From Ligilactobacillus sp. WC1T17 (lineage in GTDB: Bacteria > Bacillota > Bacilli > Lactobacillales > Lactobacillaceae), in assembly GCA_900110005.1 (NCBI GenBank), contig FOCC01000014.1, forward strand, positions 1-44,368: a stretch of 44,368 nt of DNA. The letters are read 5' to 3'. The notes beneath the pieces were generated by a model. It worked only from the letters and a program-made list of their open reading frames with translations. It was not told where the DNA came from and searched no databases. This document shows, one piece after another, positions 16,475 to 25,477 of this stretch. Made by a program: the position numbers and the translations under genes. Positions within the stretch are counted from its first letter, which is position 1; the number at the start of each line of letters is the position of its first letter.

Positions 16475-17663
16475 GTGAATATATTGTCTGCCAAATTAAA
16501 AATTATCACCTCAAATTTCATCCTCATTGCCTTCATGATGGGTTCAAACGAATTCATGGTCGTGGGAAACTTGTCTTTAATCGCTAAAACTTTTCATGAA
16601 AGTCTAGGACAAATGGCGCTACTGGTTTCCTTATATGCTTGGAGTTATGCGTTAGTAACGCCGGTAATTACCGTCTTAACCAACTGTTTTGACCGGTTCA
16701 AATTACTGATGTCTCTAATGTTTATTTTTTTCTGGGGACCTTAGCTACTTATACTGCCCAAAGCCTTGCTATTTTAATGTTGGCGCGCATAGTAACAGCT
16801 GCTTTAGCTGGTGTCATTGAATCCGTTACCCAGGCAATTGCATATGAATTAGCTCCTGACGCTAAGACTAAATCGCAAATGGTTTCACAAATCTATACCG
16901 GCTACAGCGTGCAACAATTCTAGGTCTGCCATTAGGCACAATCATTGCCCATTATTGGCGGTGGCAAGACGCCTTTTTGATGGTAGCTGGCATTACCATT
17001 TTCCCATTATTGTGACCTACTTAACCGTACCTAAAAAAACTGCCCGTTCATGAAGGCAGCGTCTTAATGCAAGTTGGCCTGCTCAAAGATGCCCGTATTA
17101 TTTGGTGTATTGTTTTATCTATCACCACAGCTGCCACTACCTATGGCTACTACACCTATATTCGGCCTTTGATTAATCAAGAGCTCGGTTTTAGTCCGCA
17201 AACTTTGAGTTTGATTTTACTCATGCTGGGCATTTTAGATTTAATTGGTACTCTGATTGGCGGGCGTTTGGCTGAAAATAATCCAATCAAAAAACTTAGG
17301 TTTATCTATCTTTTTATGGCAATAATGCTGCTATTATTTTCTTTAGCAATGCAGCATAAAGCAACCGGTATTTTATTACTTGCTTCCATGATGCTGCTTT
17401 TTCCAGCCGCCCAATCCCCCATTAAGATCTACTTTTTAAATGTCGCTTCTAAAGATTATCCCGCTTCGATTTCTTTAGCCTCATCGCTTAATGCCGTTTT
17501 TTATAATGTTGGCATTGCCATAGCATCTCTAAGCGCCGGTTTTACCCTCGAACATTTTGGTTTGCGCCATCTAGGGTTTAATTCTTTAGTCTATTGTCTT
17601 ATTGCTTTAAGCAGCATCTTTATTTTAATTTATTTAAACAAACGCCACGCTCCCAAAATCTAA
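16475..17663 (+). pseudogene. MFS transporter (DHA1, sugar/arabinose-efflux-like) pseudogene
   Basis: The pieces together rebuild a 12-helix DHA1 protein of about 395 residues. It starts at GTG 16475 (M-N-I-L-S-A-K-L) with G-S-N-E-F-M-V-V-G in TM1. A T7 run near 16728 shifts the frame, which resumes F-L-G-T-L-A-T-Y-T-A-Q-S-L-A-I-L. A missing base near 16910 breaks the S-V-A-T-I-L-G-L-P-L-G block, and an A7 run near 17034 breaks before L-P-V-H-E-G-S. The last 198 residues (from 17067) are uninterrupted. Three or more frameshifts mean it cannot make a transporter unless they are sequencing errors. Confidence 0.85.
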
Positions 17664-17687
17664 GTGCAAGTAATTGCACTTTTTTTG
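17662..17687 (+). terminator. Terminator after the MFS pseudogene
   Basis: AAGTGCAA / TTGCACTT stem with a 4-nt loop and a T7 tail. Confidence 0.85.
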
Positions 17688-17694
17688 TACAAAA

Positions 17695-17717
17695 AAAGAG
17701 GCACCAGCGCCTCTTTA
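17695..17717 (-). terminator. Terminator of the padA-padR operon
   Basis: AAAGAGGC and GCCTCTTT (about 17695-17702 and 17709-17716) pair around a 6-nt loop; read on the minus strand it overlaps the padR stop and is followed by a T-run. Confidence 0.8.
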
Positions 17718-18242
17718 AATGTTAAGTGATTTTAACCAGTCAAGCTGGCTTTGAAGCCGCGCAATGGCTCGTTGCAAGATTAAAAAATGTCCAAAAGCCT
17801 TCTTAGGCTCCTGGCCGCCAAAAAGCAGTTTTTCGCGCTCTTGCAAATGTTTGAGCTGGGTTTCAAGCAGGCTGATTTCTTCTTCAATCAGCCGTTTCAA
17901 CTCATAATCTGCTTTATCATCGATAAAAAACATCTTCAAAGAAAACATATCCTGGCTCACCGGCAAATCTGTCAATGGTTCTTTAATCCATTGCATAAGC
18001 ATTGCCTGACCCGCTGCAGTTATCGAATAATAAATTTCTTTATCATTGTCAGCTTTCGTGCTTTTGACAATTAAACCTTCCGCCGTCATCTTTTTGAGTT
18101 CCGGATAAATTTGGCTATGGGCAGCCTTCCAAAATTCACCGATTTCATTTTGAAATTGATTGGTGATTTGGCGTCCATTCATTTCCCTATTTTGCGCCAA
18201 TAATCCTAAAATAATGTAAGGTAAAGTTCTTTTTTTTGGCAT
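17715..18242 (-). CDS. padR: PadR, transcriptional repressor of phenolic acid decarboxylase
   Basis: This protein of about 175 residues has the PadR winged helix (R-T-L-P-Y-I-I-L-G-L-L ... G-R-Q-I-T ... Q-I-Y-P-E-L-K-K-M; residues 5-80) and the C-terminal helical dimerisation domain (95-170) of the PadR-s1 subfamily. In Pediococcus and Lactobacillus relatives it represses padA until phenolic acids such as p-coumarate bind. The second of two adjacent ATGs (18242) is preferred, since AAGGTGGG is too near the first. It lies 40 bases downstream of padA on the same strand, so both are one autoregulated operon, the arrangement known from Pediococcus pentosaceus rather than the divergent order of Lactiplantibacillus plantarum. 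Confidence 0.92.
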   Translation of the reverse strand: MPKKRTLPYIILGLLAQNREMNGRQITNQFQNEIGEFWKAAHSQIYPELKKMTAEGLIVKSTKADNDKEIYYSITAAGQAMLMQWIKEPLTDLPVSQDMFSLKMFFIDDKADYELKRLIEEEISLLETQLKHLQEREKLLFGGQEPKKAFGHFLILQRAIARLQSQLDWLKSLNI

Positions 18243-18282
18243 CATATCCCACCTTTACCTTCCATTTTAACAAAATTAAGCC

Positions 18283-18840
18283 TTATTTGGCCAGACGGTG
18301 ATAATTTTCATCGTAGTAATTGCCGTTTCTAATATCATCGGTCATCCCATCATATGGTGCTTGAGCAATAACTTCTTCATTATTAATCCCCGCATCACCC
18401 ATATAAGTAATTGTTGCAAATTCAGGTACTACCATTTTAGGATAAGTAGCATGTTTTTCACGTGATTCTTCCATTAAATCAATATGGTCATTTTGGAAGC
18501 AAACTGTGATTTCAGGATGTTCTTTAACCCAACGTGGGAAAAAGATAGTGCCGTTAAGTTTTTGTTCATTAGGTACAAAATCCAAAGCTACATCAGTCCC
18601 TGTTGGTTCCGTCCAAGCAATTTTATAAATGCCTTCTGTCAGCATATTAATGTACGCTTCTTGTCCTTTAACCCAGCGACCCTTAACCATACCACCATGA
18701 ATGCGGTAGTCAACTGTATGATCATTTTTGCAATACCATTCATATTCCCAGCCGTTATCATAAGTGTAGATAAAGTGAGTACCTACAAAATCGTCGAGTG
18801 TCTTAAACGTCTTTGATGCAAGTTTATTTAAATCTGCCAT
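18283..18840 (-). CDS. padA: Phenolic acid decarboxylase
   Basis: The enzyme decarboxylates p-coumaric, caffeic and ferulic acid to vinyl phenols without a cofactor, detoxifying plant hydroxycinnamates in the cytoplasm. The 185-residue sequence is very close to the known Lactobacillaceae enzymes: [16 protein letters not shown] near the start and G-T-I-F-F-P-R-W in the barrel. By alignment to the L. plantarum enzyme (offset 7) the active-site residues Tyr25, Tyr27, Arg55 and Glu78 are all present. A few extra residues precede the usual start; AAGGAG lies about 8 bases before the ATG. A PadR-type operator overlaps the leader. Intact genes for decarboxylase and regulator, amid decayed neighbours, suggest selection by plant material. 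Confidence 0.97.
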   Translation of the reverse strand: MADLNKLASKTFKTLDDFVGTHFIYTYDNGWEYEWYCKNDHTVDYRIHGGMVKGRWVKGQEAYINMLTEGIYKIAWTEPTGTDVALDFVPNEQKLNGTIFFPRWVKEHPEITVCFQNDHIDLMEESREKHATYPKMVVPEFATITYMGDAGINNEEVIAQAPYDGMTDDIRNGNYYDENYHRLAK

Positions 18841-18851
18841 TTCGTTGCTCC

Positions 18852-18873
18852 TTTGTGTCGTTATTTACACAAA
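18852..18873 (-). promoter_or_regulatory. PadR operator
   Basis: Perfect inverted repeat TTTGTGT - 8 bases - ACACAAA, lying between the promoter and the padA ribosome site. PadR proteins of this group bind dyads with the ATGT-N8-ACAT pattern; here it is GTGT-N8-ACAC with the same 8-base spacing. Confidence 0.75.
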
Positions 18874-18875
18874 TT

Positions 18876-18904
18876 ATAATATGACGTTATCGACAAAAAG
18901 TCAA
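18876..18904 (-). promoter_or_regulatory. padA promoter
   Basis: On the minus strand TTGACT (18899-18904) and TATTAT (18876-18881) are 17 bases apart. The operator starts only three bases beyond the -10, so bound PadR would block initiation. Confidence 0.75.
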
Positions 18905-18916
18905 CCCTGAAATTTA

Positions 18917-18939
18917 AAACGCCGCACAACGCGGCGTTT
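18917..18939 (-). terminator. Terminator of the quinone oxidoreductase pseudogene
   Basis: AAACGCCGC and GCGGCGTTT pair perfectly around a 5-nt loop, five bases past the reconstructed stop (18944-18946). Confidence 0.85.
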
Positions 18940-18943
18940 CCAC

Positions 18944-19871
18944 TTATGGCAGGTAAACCACCCTTTTTTATTTTCATTCCAATTCACTTCATTAAGATCT
19001 TCTAAGGCAACACAATAAGGTTCAACGTTGAATTTGCCGCCGGCAACCAATTGAGCCAAGGTATATAATTCTTTGCCAAATACTGGTACTGCTACCAATC
19101 CAAGCCCTGAGCCAACGAAGTATAAATTATTAGACCGCAACTGGCTGGTAAAGCAATTTCTTGCCCGTCACATTGCCGATTTGAACCCATTCTAACAAGG
19201 CGGCCTTATTTTTCCTGGCTTGCAGCATGGCACCCATTAAGTCTAAAGCGGGTTGGCCCCATAAATAATCTAAATCAACACCAAAATCGGCATATTTTTG
19301 CATTTTTTCAGCCATTGTTCCATCTAACACCACATAATCATCAAGCCCTAAGCTTTGCAAAACCGCAATTTTACGGCCTAAGCCGACAACTTCTTTGGCG
19401 CCTAAATAACGGCTGATTTCAATAGCTAACCGGCCGGTATTGCTAGTAGCACCTAAAATAAGCACCTTTTTACCTTCAACGCCTTCTGCCAAACGTTATC
19501 TAATAGCAACCCATGAAGATAAGGCTGGATTCATGAACGCAGCCAAAGTTTTAACATCTATATCCTGCGGAATTTGCAGCATATGTCTGCTTGCAACCGG
19601 AGCATACTGGAAAAAAGAGCCGTACTTACCGCTGGCACCCACAAAATAATATAATTTTACCGTCTTCTGTCTGACCCACGCCATCGAAGCCGTCTACAAA
19701 ACCCGTAGCATCTTTGGCTGAATAATGGCTGCCATTGGCCCGTGCACGTGTAACATTATCAATGCTAGCAGCTAAGACTTTCACTAATTGTTCACCTTCT
19801 TTAACTGTTGGCATTGGAATTTCTTTAATTTCCGGCACGGCCTTCATCGTCTCAAATACAGCAGCTTTCAT
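18944..19871 (-). pseudogene. Zinc-less MDR family quinone oxidoreductase/alcohol dehydrogenase pseudogene
   Basis: M-K-A-A-V-F-E-T-M-K (from 19871), then G-F-V-D-G-F-D-G-V-G, F-V-G-A-S-G-K-Y-G-S and the nucleotide-binding V-L-I-L-G-A-T-S-N-T-G-R-L-A rebuild a medium-chain reductase without zinc ligands. Lesions: a frameshift near 19645, an in-frame TAA at 19496-19498 between W-V-A-I-R and L-A-E-G-V-E-G, and frameshifts near 19150 and 18960. In a third frame the end reads V-Y-L-P and stops at 18944-18946, just before a terminator. The upstream control region is still well preserved. Dead gene of about 310 codons. Confidence 0.88.
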
Positions 19872-19924
19872 TATTTTTTCATATCATCAAATCCTCACTT
19901 TTAGAATTATTACGGCAGTTTTTT

Positions 19925-19986
19925 ATTACCCGTAATTTATTATTATACTGCGCCTCTTTTTTTCGCCAAGATATATTACCAGTAAT
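19925..19986 (-). promoter_or_regulatory. Promoter flanked by two copies of a 12-bp palindrome
   Basis: ATTACCCGTAAT (19925-19936) and ATTACCAGTAAT (19975-19986) are 50 bp apart centre to centre. Between them on the minus strand lie TTGGCG (19964-19969) and TATAAT (19942-19947), 16 bases apart. One palindrome is just upstream of the -35, the other just downstream of the -10: a two-operator repression layout. A MarR/DUF24-type regulator of quinone stress would fit but no such gene is in the window. Confidence 0.65.
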
Positions 19987-20004
19987 TTTTATTTTCTTGC
20001 AAAT

Positions 20005-20037
20005 AAGCACTAAGCTGTAAATTCCAGCTTAGTGCTT
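20005..20037. repeat. Perfect 13-bp hairpin
   Basis: AAGCACTAAGCTG (20005-20017) and CAGCTTAGTGCTT (20025-20037) pair perfectly around 7 nt. The stem ends three bases from the stop of the small gene on the minus strand and is probably its terminator, although the tail is A/T-mixed rather than U-rich. Confidence 0.6.
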
Positions 20038-20039
20038 AA

Positions 20040-20213
20040 TTAATCACGCAACCGTCCTTGGTCGATGACTTCTTGTTGAACTACCCCAACATCAAGGGTT
20101 TCGCCAAAATTAGCTGCTGTTGCTCTTTCAAAAGCCCGTTCTTATCTTATTTTGGCTTTTCGCCGCTCTTCTTTGACTTTCTCATCATGAGTCCTTTTCG
20201 TTAACATCATCAT
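20040..20213 (-). pseudogene. Small charged protein gene with an in-frame TAA
   Basis: Three ATGs (20213, 20210, 20207) follow AAAGGA at about 9 bases. The frame reads M-L-T-K-R-T-H-D-E-K-V-K-E-E-R-R-K-A-K-I-R, then TAA (20142-20144), then E-R-A-F-E-R-A-T-A-A-N-F-G-E-T-L-D-V-G-V-V-Q-Q-E-V-I-D-Q-G-R-L-R-D and a stop at 20040. The continuing sense after the stop and the terminator-like hairpin directly behind suggest one gene of about 57 codons with a nonsense change, or a sequencing error. I do not know the family. Confidence 0.55.
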
Positions 20214-20384
20214 AACAATCAGTCCTTTCCAAGGCCTATTATAGCGCCAAGTAAATCGTTTTCATATATTTATAACGTATTTTGCCGTAAAATTTCGCGC
20301 TGATAAATTTTTTTACTTTTTTGTTTTTTTTTACTCACTTACCAACATATAGGCTTTATAATATTTAGCAAAGGAAGTGATTTT

Positions 20385-22982
20385 TTGAAAACCACCATTA
20401 TAAAAATCCAGCATTTTATCGAAAAAAAAGCTAATTTACTTAAATATCTCTTTGTCCTCTCAATTTTAATTTTCGTCATCATCGAAGTTAGCCGGATGTT
20501 ACGCGATACCGACTGGTCCAAGATTTCAAATGATATCACCAGTCGTTCGCCCTTAGAGCTGTTAATAATGCTCATTTTAGGTCTCATAGCTGTTTTGCCG
20601 ATGATTAACTATGACTTTTTGATTACCGAATTTTTACCGGGAAAATATTCTAAACGGTACATTTTCAAAAGCGGCTGGATTGTCAATACCTTAACCAACA
20701 TTGCCGGTTTTGGCGGCTTTTTAGGGGCTGCTTTGCGGGCCAACTTCTACGGTGAAAAAGCCTCTAAAAAAGAGGCCTTCTACGCTATCTCCAAAATTGC
20801 CCTCTTCTTATTATCGGGTCTTTCTATCTTAAGCTGGATAGCCTTGATCGACATTGTCGTCACGAAGCAGACAAACGGTTTGGGCCGACATGATATCTGG
20901 CTCTTGCTCGCCGGACTTTACTTTCCGGCCGTCCTTTTGGCTACCCGCTTTAAACAAAGCGAATTTTTCCAAGACCTCAAGGCTAATCAAATTATTCGCC
21001 TAATTGTCGGTTCAACTATGGAATGGGCCTTTGTCAGCCTTTTTTTCCTTTTAATCGGGTATTTTGTCAATATCAGCCTTAAGACATTAATCATTGTCTT
21101 TCCGATGTACATCATTGCTTCGGTTTTAGGGATTATCTCCATGATTCCCGGCGGTATCGGGTCTTTTGATGTCTTCATGCTGCTGCAGCTAATGGGACTG
21201 GGCATTCCTAAGGAAACAGTCTTGATTTGGCTTATTTATTTTAGACTCTTTTACTACCTGGTTCCGGCTGCCATTGGCATTTTCTTTATGCTCCATGACA
21301 TGGGCGAAAAACTCAATAAATCATTAAATGGCATTCCGCAAGCTCTTGGATCCCGGATATCCCATGGACTGATTACCATTTTCCTGTATTTTTCAGGGAT
21401 TTTTATGTTCTTAGAATCAGCCCTGCCGGAATTCACCATTAGAAACAGTATTTTAGCCAAACTCTACCCGCTGACTTTTCTTTTTATTCACCAGGCAACC
21501 AATATTCTATTTGCCTTTTCCCTATTAGGATTAGCCCGCGGAATCTTCTCCAGGGTCAAAAAGGCATATATCCCGACTTTGGTCTTTATCGTAATCGGCA
21601 TTTTTAATACCATCTACAACACCATCTACACCGATTTAAACTGGTCGCTTTTGGTTTATTTATCCGTCGTTTTAATTCTGATGCTGTTTTCAAAAGATGC
21701 TTACTACAGAAAACAGCTCCAATATTCATGGGGAGCTTTATGGACAGATGCAGCCATCTTTGGCGGCGGTTTTGTTCTTTATTTCATAGTTGGCGCTGTC
21801 AATCGAACTAAGTTTTCGAGCCGCCACCACATTCCATCCCAATTTTTATTCCCTGATCAGGGTGTTTGGCTGGCGGGGCTTTTGGGCTTACTTTTTGCCG
21901 GATTAATTCTTGCAATTATTATTACGTATCTGACTCATGGCAAAGACCCCTTTAAAGATACTAAGCCAGATTTTTCTCGGGCCAAAGCCATTATCGCTAA
22001 TTTCGGCGGCAACGAAACCAGCCACCTGGCCTTTTTAGGCGACAAGAAGCTCTTTTTCTACCAAAAAGACGGCAAAGATACCGTCTTTTTCATGTACAAA
22101 GCCACCATCAACAAATTGGTCATCATGGGCGAACCTGTTGGAAACAAGGATGACTTCGACTTAGCCATCCAAGACTTTTTGGACCAAGCCGACCTTTATG
22201 ACTATGAACTAGTCTTTTATGAAGTCGGTGAAAAAATGACCATGCTTTTGCACGAATACGGCTTTGACTTTATTAAAATCGGTGAAGACGCCTGGCTGAA
22301 ACTGGATCAATTCACTTTGTCCGGTAAAAAGCAAAAAGGTCAACGTGCCTTAATGAATAAATTTGAAAGAGAAGAATATCAATTTTCTATTATCGAACCG
22401 ACGTTTTCAGCTGAAACTTTGGCAGAACTGCACAAAGTCTCAAACAGCTGGCTTGGCAGCCAACCCGAAAAAGGCTTTTCTTTGGGCTACTTTTCTAAAG
22501 ACTACTTGAATCAAGCGCCCATTGCAATTGTCCGCTCAAAAGAAGGCCAGTTGGTCGCCTTTGCCACTTTGATGCCTACGGGAGGAAAAGATACCTTAAC
22601 GATTGATTTGATGCGGCATGATAGAAAAGCGGCTCCATCGGGAATCATGGATGAAATCTTCATTAATTTATTCTGGTATGGCCAAAAAGAAGGTTATGAT
22701 TCCTTTTATCTGGGAATGGCTCCACTGTCAAATGTCGGCAGCAGTAAATACAGCTTTTTAGGTGAAAAAATTGCCAACTTCATTTACGAATATGGCAACC
22801 GGCTGTATGCCTTCCAAGGATTGCGCAACTACAAAAACAAATATGCCACTTCCTGGCATCCAAAATACATTGCCTACCAAAAGAAGAGCTATCTAGCTTC
22901 AACGACCCTGCAGCTGGTCTTATTAATCAATCAGCGTGCTGACAGCAAAAAATCTGCTTTACGAATTCGCGATATTTTTTAA
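20385..22982 (+). CDS. mprF: MprF, phosphatidylglycerol lysyltransferase and lysyl-PG flippase
   Basis: This 865-residue protein has an N-terminal flippase/TM part of about 14 hydrophobic helices (residues 15-510) and a C-terminal cytosolic GNAT-fold synthase domain (about 535-850). I-I-S-M-I-P-G-G-I-G-S-F-D-V in the membrane part and the blocks W-L-K-L-D-Q and Y-K-N-K-Y-A-T-S-W-H-P-K-Y in the synthase part are typical. It transfers lysine (or alanine) from aminoacyl-tRNA to phosphatidylglycerol and flips the product, reducing surface charge and giving resistance to cationic peptides. The start is TTG 20385 with AAGGAAG 7 bases before. TATAAT at about 20357 is a likely -10. Monocistronic, with a strong terminator. 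Confidence 0.95.
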   Translation: MKTTIIKIQHFIEKKANLLKYLFVLSILIFVIIEVSRMLRDTDWSKISNDITSRSPLELLIMLILGLIAVLPMINYDFLITEFLPGKYSKRYIFKSGWIVNTLTNIAGFGGFLGAALRANFYGEKASKKEAFYAISKIALFLLSGLSILSWIALIDIVVTKQTNGLGRHDIWLLLAGLYFPAVLLATRFKQSEFFQDLKANQIIRLIVGSTMEWAFVSLFFLLIGYFVNISLKTLIIVFPMYIIASVLGIISMIPGGIGSFDVFMLLQLMGLGIPKETVLIWLIYFRLFYYLVPAAIGIFFMLHDMGEKLNKSLNGIPQALGSRISHGLITIFLYFSGIFMFLESALPEFTIRNSILAKLYPLTFLFIHQATNILFAFSLLGLARGIFSRVKKAYIPTLVFIVIGIFNTIYNTIYTDLNWSLLVYLSVVLILMLFSKDAYYRKQLQYSWGALWTDAAIFGGGFVLYFIVGAVNRTKFSSRHHIPSQFLFPDQGVWLAGLLGLLFAGLILAIIITYLTHGKDPFKDTKPDFSRAKAIIANFGGNETSHLAFLGDKKLFFYQKDGKDTVFFMYKATINKLVIMGEPVGNKDDFDLAIQDFLDQADLYDYELVFYEVGEKMTMLLHEYGFDFIKIGEDAWLKLDQFTLSGKKQKGQRALMNKFEREEYQFSIIEPTFSAETLAELHKVSNSWLGSQPEKGFSLGYFSKDYLNQAPIAIVRSKEGQLVAFATLMPTGGKDTLTIDLMRHDRKAAPSGIMDEIFINLFWYGQKEGYDSFYLGMAPLSNVGSSKYSFLGEKIANFIYEYGNRLYAFQGLRNYKNKYATSWHPKYIAYQKKSYLASTTLQLVLLINQRADSKKSALRIRDIF

Positions 22983-22988
22983 TAAATT

Positions 22989-23020
22989 AAAAAGGACTTC
23001 CAACATTGGAAGTCCTTTTT
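22989..23020. terminator. Bidirectional terminator between mprF and the ABC exporter
   Basis: Perfect 15-bp arms (22989-23003, 23006-23020) with A- and T-runs outside, between convergent genes. Confidence 0.92.
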
Positions 23021-24786
23021 TAGCTATTTATATATGCTTTTCTTTGAATTTCATACAATTCCCGGTAATCAGGATCATCTTGCATCAACTGTTCATGTGT
23101 GGCAAACCCATGTACCTGCCCATCTTTAAGATACAAAACCTTATCTGCCAAGTTTACTAAAGACATGCGGTGCGTAATAAAAAAGATGGTCTTATTGCGA
23201 TTTTCATTCAAGAAAATCTCATAGATTTCCTGCTCGCTTCGAGCATCCAACGCAGCTGTCGGTTCATCAAGAATTTCGATGGGACGATCCATGTACAAAT
23301 CTCGGGCTAACGCGACTTTTTGCCATTGACCGCCTGACAAATCCACTCCGCCTTGAAATTCTTTTGATAAAATCGTTTGCAACGTCACACCATCATTTTT
23401 AAATTTATCATATAAACCAACTTTTCTTAAAATTTCTTTCAAATCGCGCTTTTTTTCATTCATCGCAGTCAGATTATCTTGCAAGCTCAGCTTAAAGCGG
23501 CTGAAATCCTGGAAAACAGCTGAAAAATGCTGCCGATAATCTTCAATATCATAAGATTTAATATCTGTTTTATCCCACATTATACTGCCTTGATTACAGT
23601 CATAAAAGCGTAAGAGCAGTTTAACCAAAGTCGTTTTGCCTGAACCATTTTCACCAACAATCGCAATTTTTTCACCATTTTTAACCGTGAAACTAACATT
23701 ATGCAAGACTTCATGATTAGAAAAAGGATAGGTAAAACTTAAATTTTTGACAGCCAACTGCTCAAAAGTATCCGTAAAAAGCTGTTTTCCGTCCTTTTTA
23801 GTCTCATGATAATCCATAAAATCATAGTATTTTTCAATCCATAATAACGAATCATAAAGTAGACTGGCATCTTCAACCAACCTAGTCATGCTGTCAGTAA
23901 TGTATGCAACTACTGAGATATACATCAGCAAGCTGCCAATCGCTAAGCTTGCATTTTGCACTTGGACAATAAACCAATAAAAACCATACGATGTCGTTAA
24001 AATGACTAGCGTTAAAAAGAAGGTTGCCGTCCACATCTGTTTTTTACGGACTGAATTAACCGTCTTTTGCGTCTGATTGAATAAATTGGTATAGCGGAAA
24101 ATGACCGCCTTAAACATTGAAAATAAGCGTACTTCTTTAGCATCTTGACGATCAAGTAAAAGGCTGCTCAAATAATCTAATTTCCGGGCATTTTTACTAC
24201 GGGTAACCATCGTCTCAAAAGCTGCCTGTTGAATTTTGTAATATACTAAGGTCTGTGGAACTAAAACAGTCAACAAGACCAACGTCAAAAAAATATTATA
24301 ACTGCCAAGCAAAATAAACATTCCGAGTAAAATCAATAATTGTTGCAAAATTGACATGCCAAACACAATCAAATTGACCGGCCGCCAACTAGCATCACTT
24401 TGTAACATCTTTAAATTATCAAAATATTCGCTATCATCAAATAATTCTAAAAATTTAAGCTCCCGCGACTTTTTCATCAAGGAAATGTTAACAAAACCTG
24501 TCAACTTATCAGTCAACACCCCCTGAATATTGGTCCGTACTGCCGGCAAAAGCTGAATTAAGAAAGTTGCAATCACCCAAATGATAAAGGCCGTCATAAA
24601 TCCCTGATTCCTGCTTAATCGATTAACGATTTCCTGGCTGGCCTGTACCGAAGCCAAAGGAACAAAAGCTTCCAGCGGTGTCAAAATTATAATCACCAAC
24701 GTAACCGCTTTGGCCGCCTTAAAGAACAGGCTATATGTTTTAAACAGATATTTTAAATACTTTTTCACGTTTTCCACAAAAATCAC
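23020..24786 (-). CDS. ABC exporter, NisT/SpaT-like, in an Rgg-linked operon
   Basis: The 588-residue half transporter has six TM helices (about 20-310) and an ATPase: Walker A G-E-N-G-S-G-K-T-T (378-386), signature L-S-G-G-Q-W-Q-K (483-490), Walker B I-E-I-L-D-E (503-508) with the catalytic Glu, and His539. All motifs are intact, so it likely works as a homodimer. There is no N-terminal C39 peptidase domain, so it would not cut a double-glycine leader itself. The L-S-G-G-Q-W-Q-K form is common among lantibiotic exporters. Its start overlaps the stop of the upstream gene by 4 bases (ATGA), implying coupled translation with that unknown protein. It may export a peptide or modified product. Confidence 0.85.
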   Translation of the reverse strand: MIFVENVKKYLKYLFKTYSLFFKAAKAVTLVIIILTPLEAFVPLASVQASQEIVNRLSRNQGFMTAFIIWVIATFLIQLLPAVRTNIQGVLTDKLTGFVNISLMKKSRELKFLELFDDSEYFDNLKMLQSDASWRPVNLIVFGMSILQQLLILLGMFILLGSYNIFLTLVLLTVLVPQTLVYYKIQQAAFETMVTRSKNARKLDYLSSLLLDRQDAKEVRLFSMFKAVIFRYTNLFNQTQKTVNSVRKKQMWTATFFLTLVILTTSYGFYWFIVQVQNASLAIGSLLMYISVVAYITDSMTRLVEDASLLYDSLLWIEKYYDFMDYHETKKDGKQLFTDTFEQLAVKNLSFTYPFSNHEVLHNVSFTVKNGEKIAIVGENGSGKTTLVKLLLRFYDCNQGSIMWDKTDIKSYDIEDYRQHFSAVFQDFSRFKLSLQDNLTAMNEKKRDLKEILRKVGLYDKFKNDGVTLQTILSKEFQGGVDLSGGQWQKVALARDLYMDRPIEILDEPTAALDARSEQEIYEIFLNENRNKTIFFITHRMSLVNLADKVLYLKDGQVHGFATHEQLMQDDPDYRELYEIQRKAYINS

Positions 24787-25418
24787 TCCCAGTTTTCTGG
24801 GAAGATATACTGTTCATGAAGTTTAGCCAACTCCTTGTTTGTCAGTTTTCTTTTTGAGACTATCCTGTAGCGTTCACGCATACTTTTATTTTTATCAAAT
24901 TTAACTAAAAATTCAGTATATTCAGGCATTTTGAAAATTTCAAATTTTCGTCCTGATTCATCATATTCATAAACAGATAAACTCTTCCCTAATGTAACAT
25001 ATTTATCTAGTCCGTCACCTTCAGTTCTCACCAAAAAATTGCCTGTAGTTGAATTCCAACAACTTGTCCGATATTTTCCACTAGAAATAACAGCAACATC
25101 ACCATAATAAACGGGCTTTATCCCTTCAACTGTATGTTCAAAGCTAATTTCACTTTGTTCCATTAATCTATAGGTATATCCATTTAAATTTTTTATTTCA
25201 ATTCTACTATCGTTAGAATTAATAATACCCTCCGTTGAAATAACCATTCCTTTATTCAGAAAAATGCTTTTTTCTTTACTAAAATCAATAAATACGGCTG
25301 AATCTTGTTTGGAAACATAGGTTACAATATATGGAACATCAATTTTAAACTCGCAAATTTTTTGTAAACTAGCTTCGTGACTACCAATTGCTGAACCATC
25401 AAGATATTTTACTCTCAT
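24783..25418 (-). CDS. Unrecognised 211-residue protein between rgg and the ABC exporter
   Basis: I recognise no family. The protein is hydrophilic, without signal peptide or TM segment, and looks beta-rich, with many short alternating hydrophobic stretches (P-Y-I-V-T-Y-V, A-V-F-I-D-F, E-F-L-V-K-F). The last 30 residues are basic and helical (M-R-E-R-Y-R-I-V-S-K-R-K). It has one pair of cysteines far apart (C27 and C128, from the chosen start). The start is the ATG at 25418: GGAGGAGG lies 8 bases before it, whereas the ATG six codons earlier precedes that ribosome site. The stop overlaps the exporter start (ATGA). A role in making, binding or protecting against the exported molecule is inferred only from position. 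Confidence 0.75.
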   Translation of the reverse strand: MRVKYLDGSAIGSHEASLQKICEFKIDVPYIVTYVSKQDSAVFIDFSKEKSIFLNKGMVISTEGIINSNDSRIEIKNLNGYTYRLMEQSEISFEHTVEGIKPVYYGDVAVISSGKYRTSCWNSTTGNFLVRTEGDGLDKYVTLGKSLSVYEYDESGRKFEIFKMPEYTEFLVKFDKNKSMRERYRIVSKRKLTNKELAKLHEQYIFPENWE

Positions 25419-25448
25419 AACAATAACCTCCTCCATTAATTGGCTATC

Positions 25449-25454
25449 ATTATA
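25449..25454 (-). promoter_or_regulatory. -10 box between rgg and the exporter operon
   Basis: TATAAT on the minus strand about 30 bases before the start at 25418, with no good -35 at 17 bases. A weak -35 fits a promoter needing an activator such as the Rgg protein encoded upstream. Confidence 0.45.
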
Positions 25455-25477
25455 TTTTAGAATTAATTTTATTTTAG

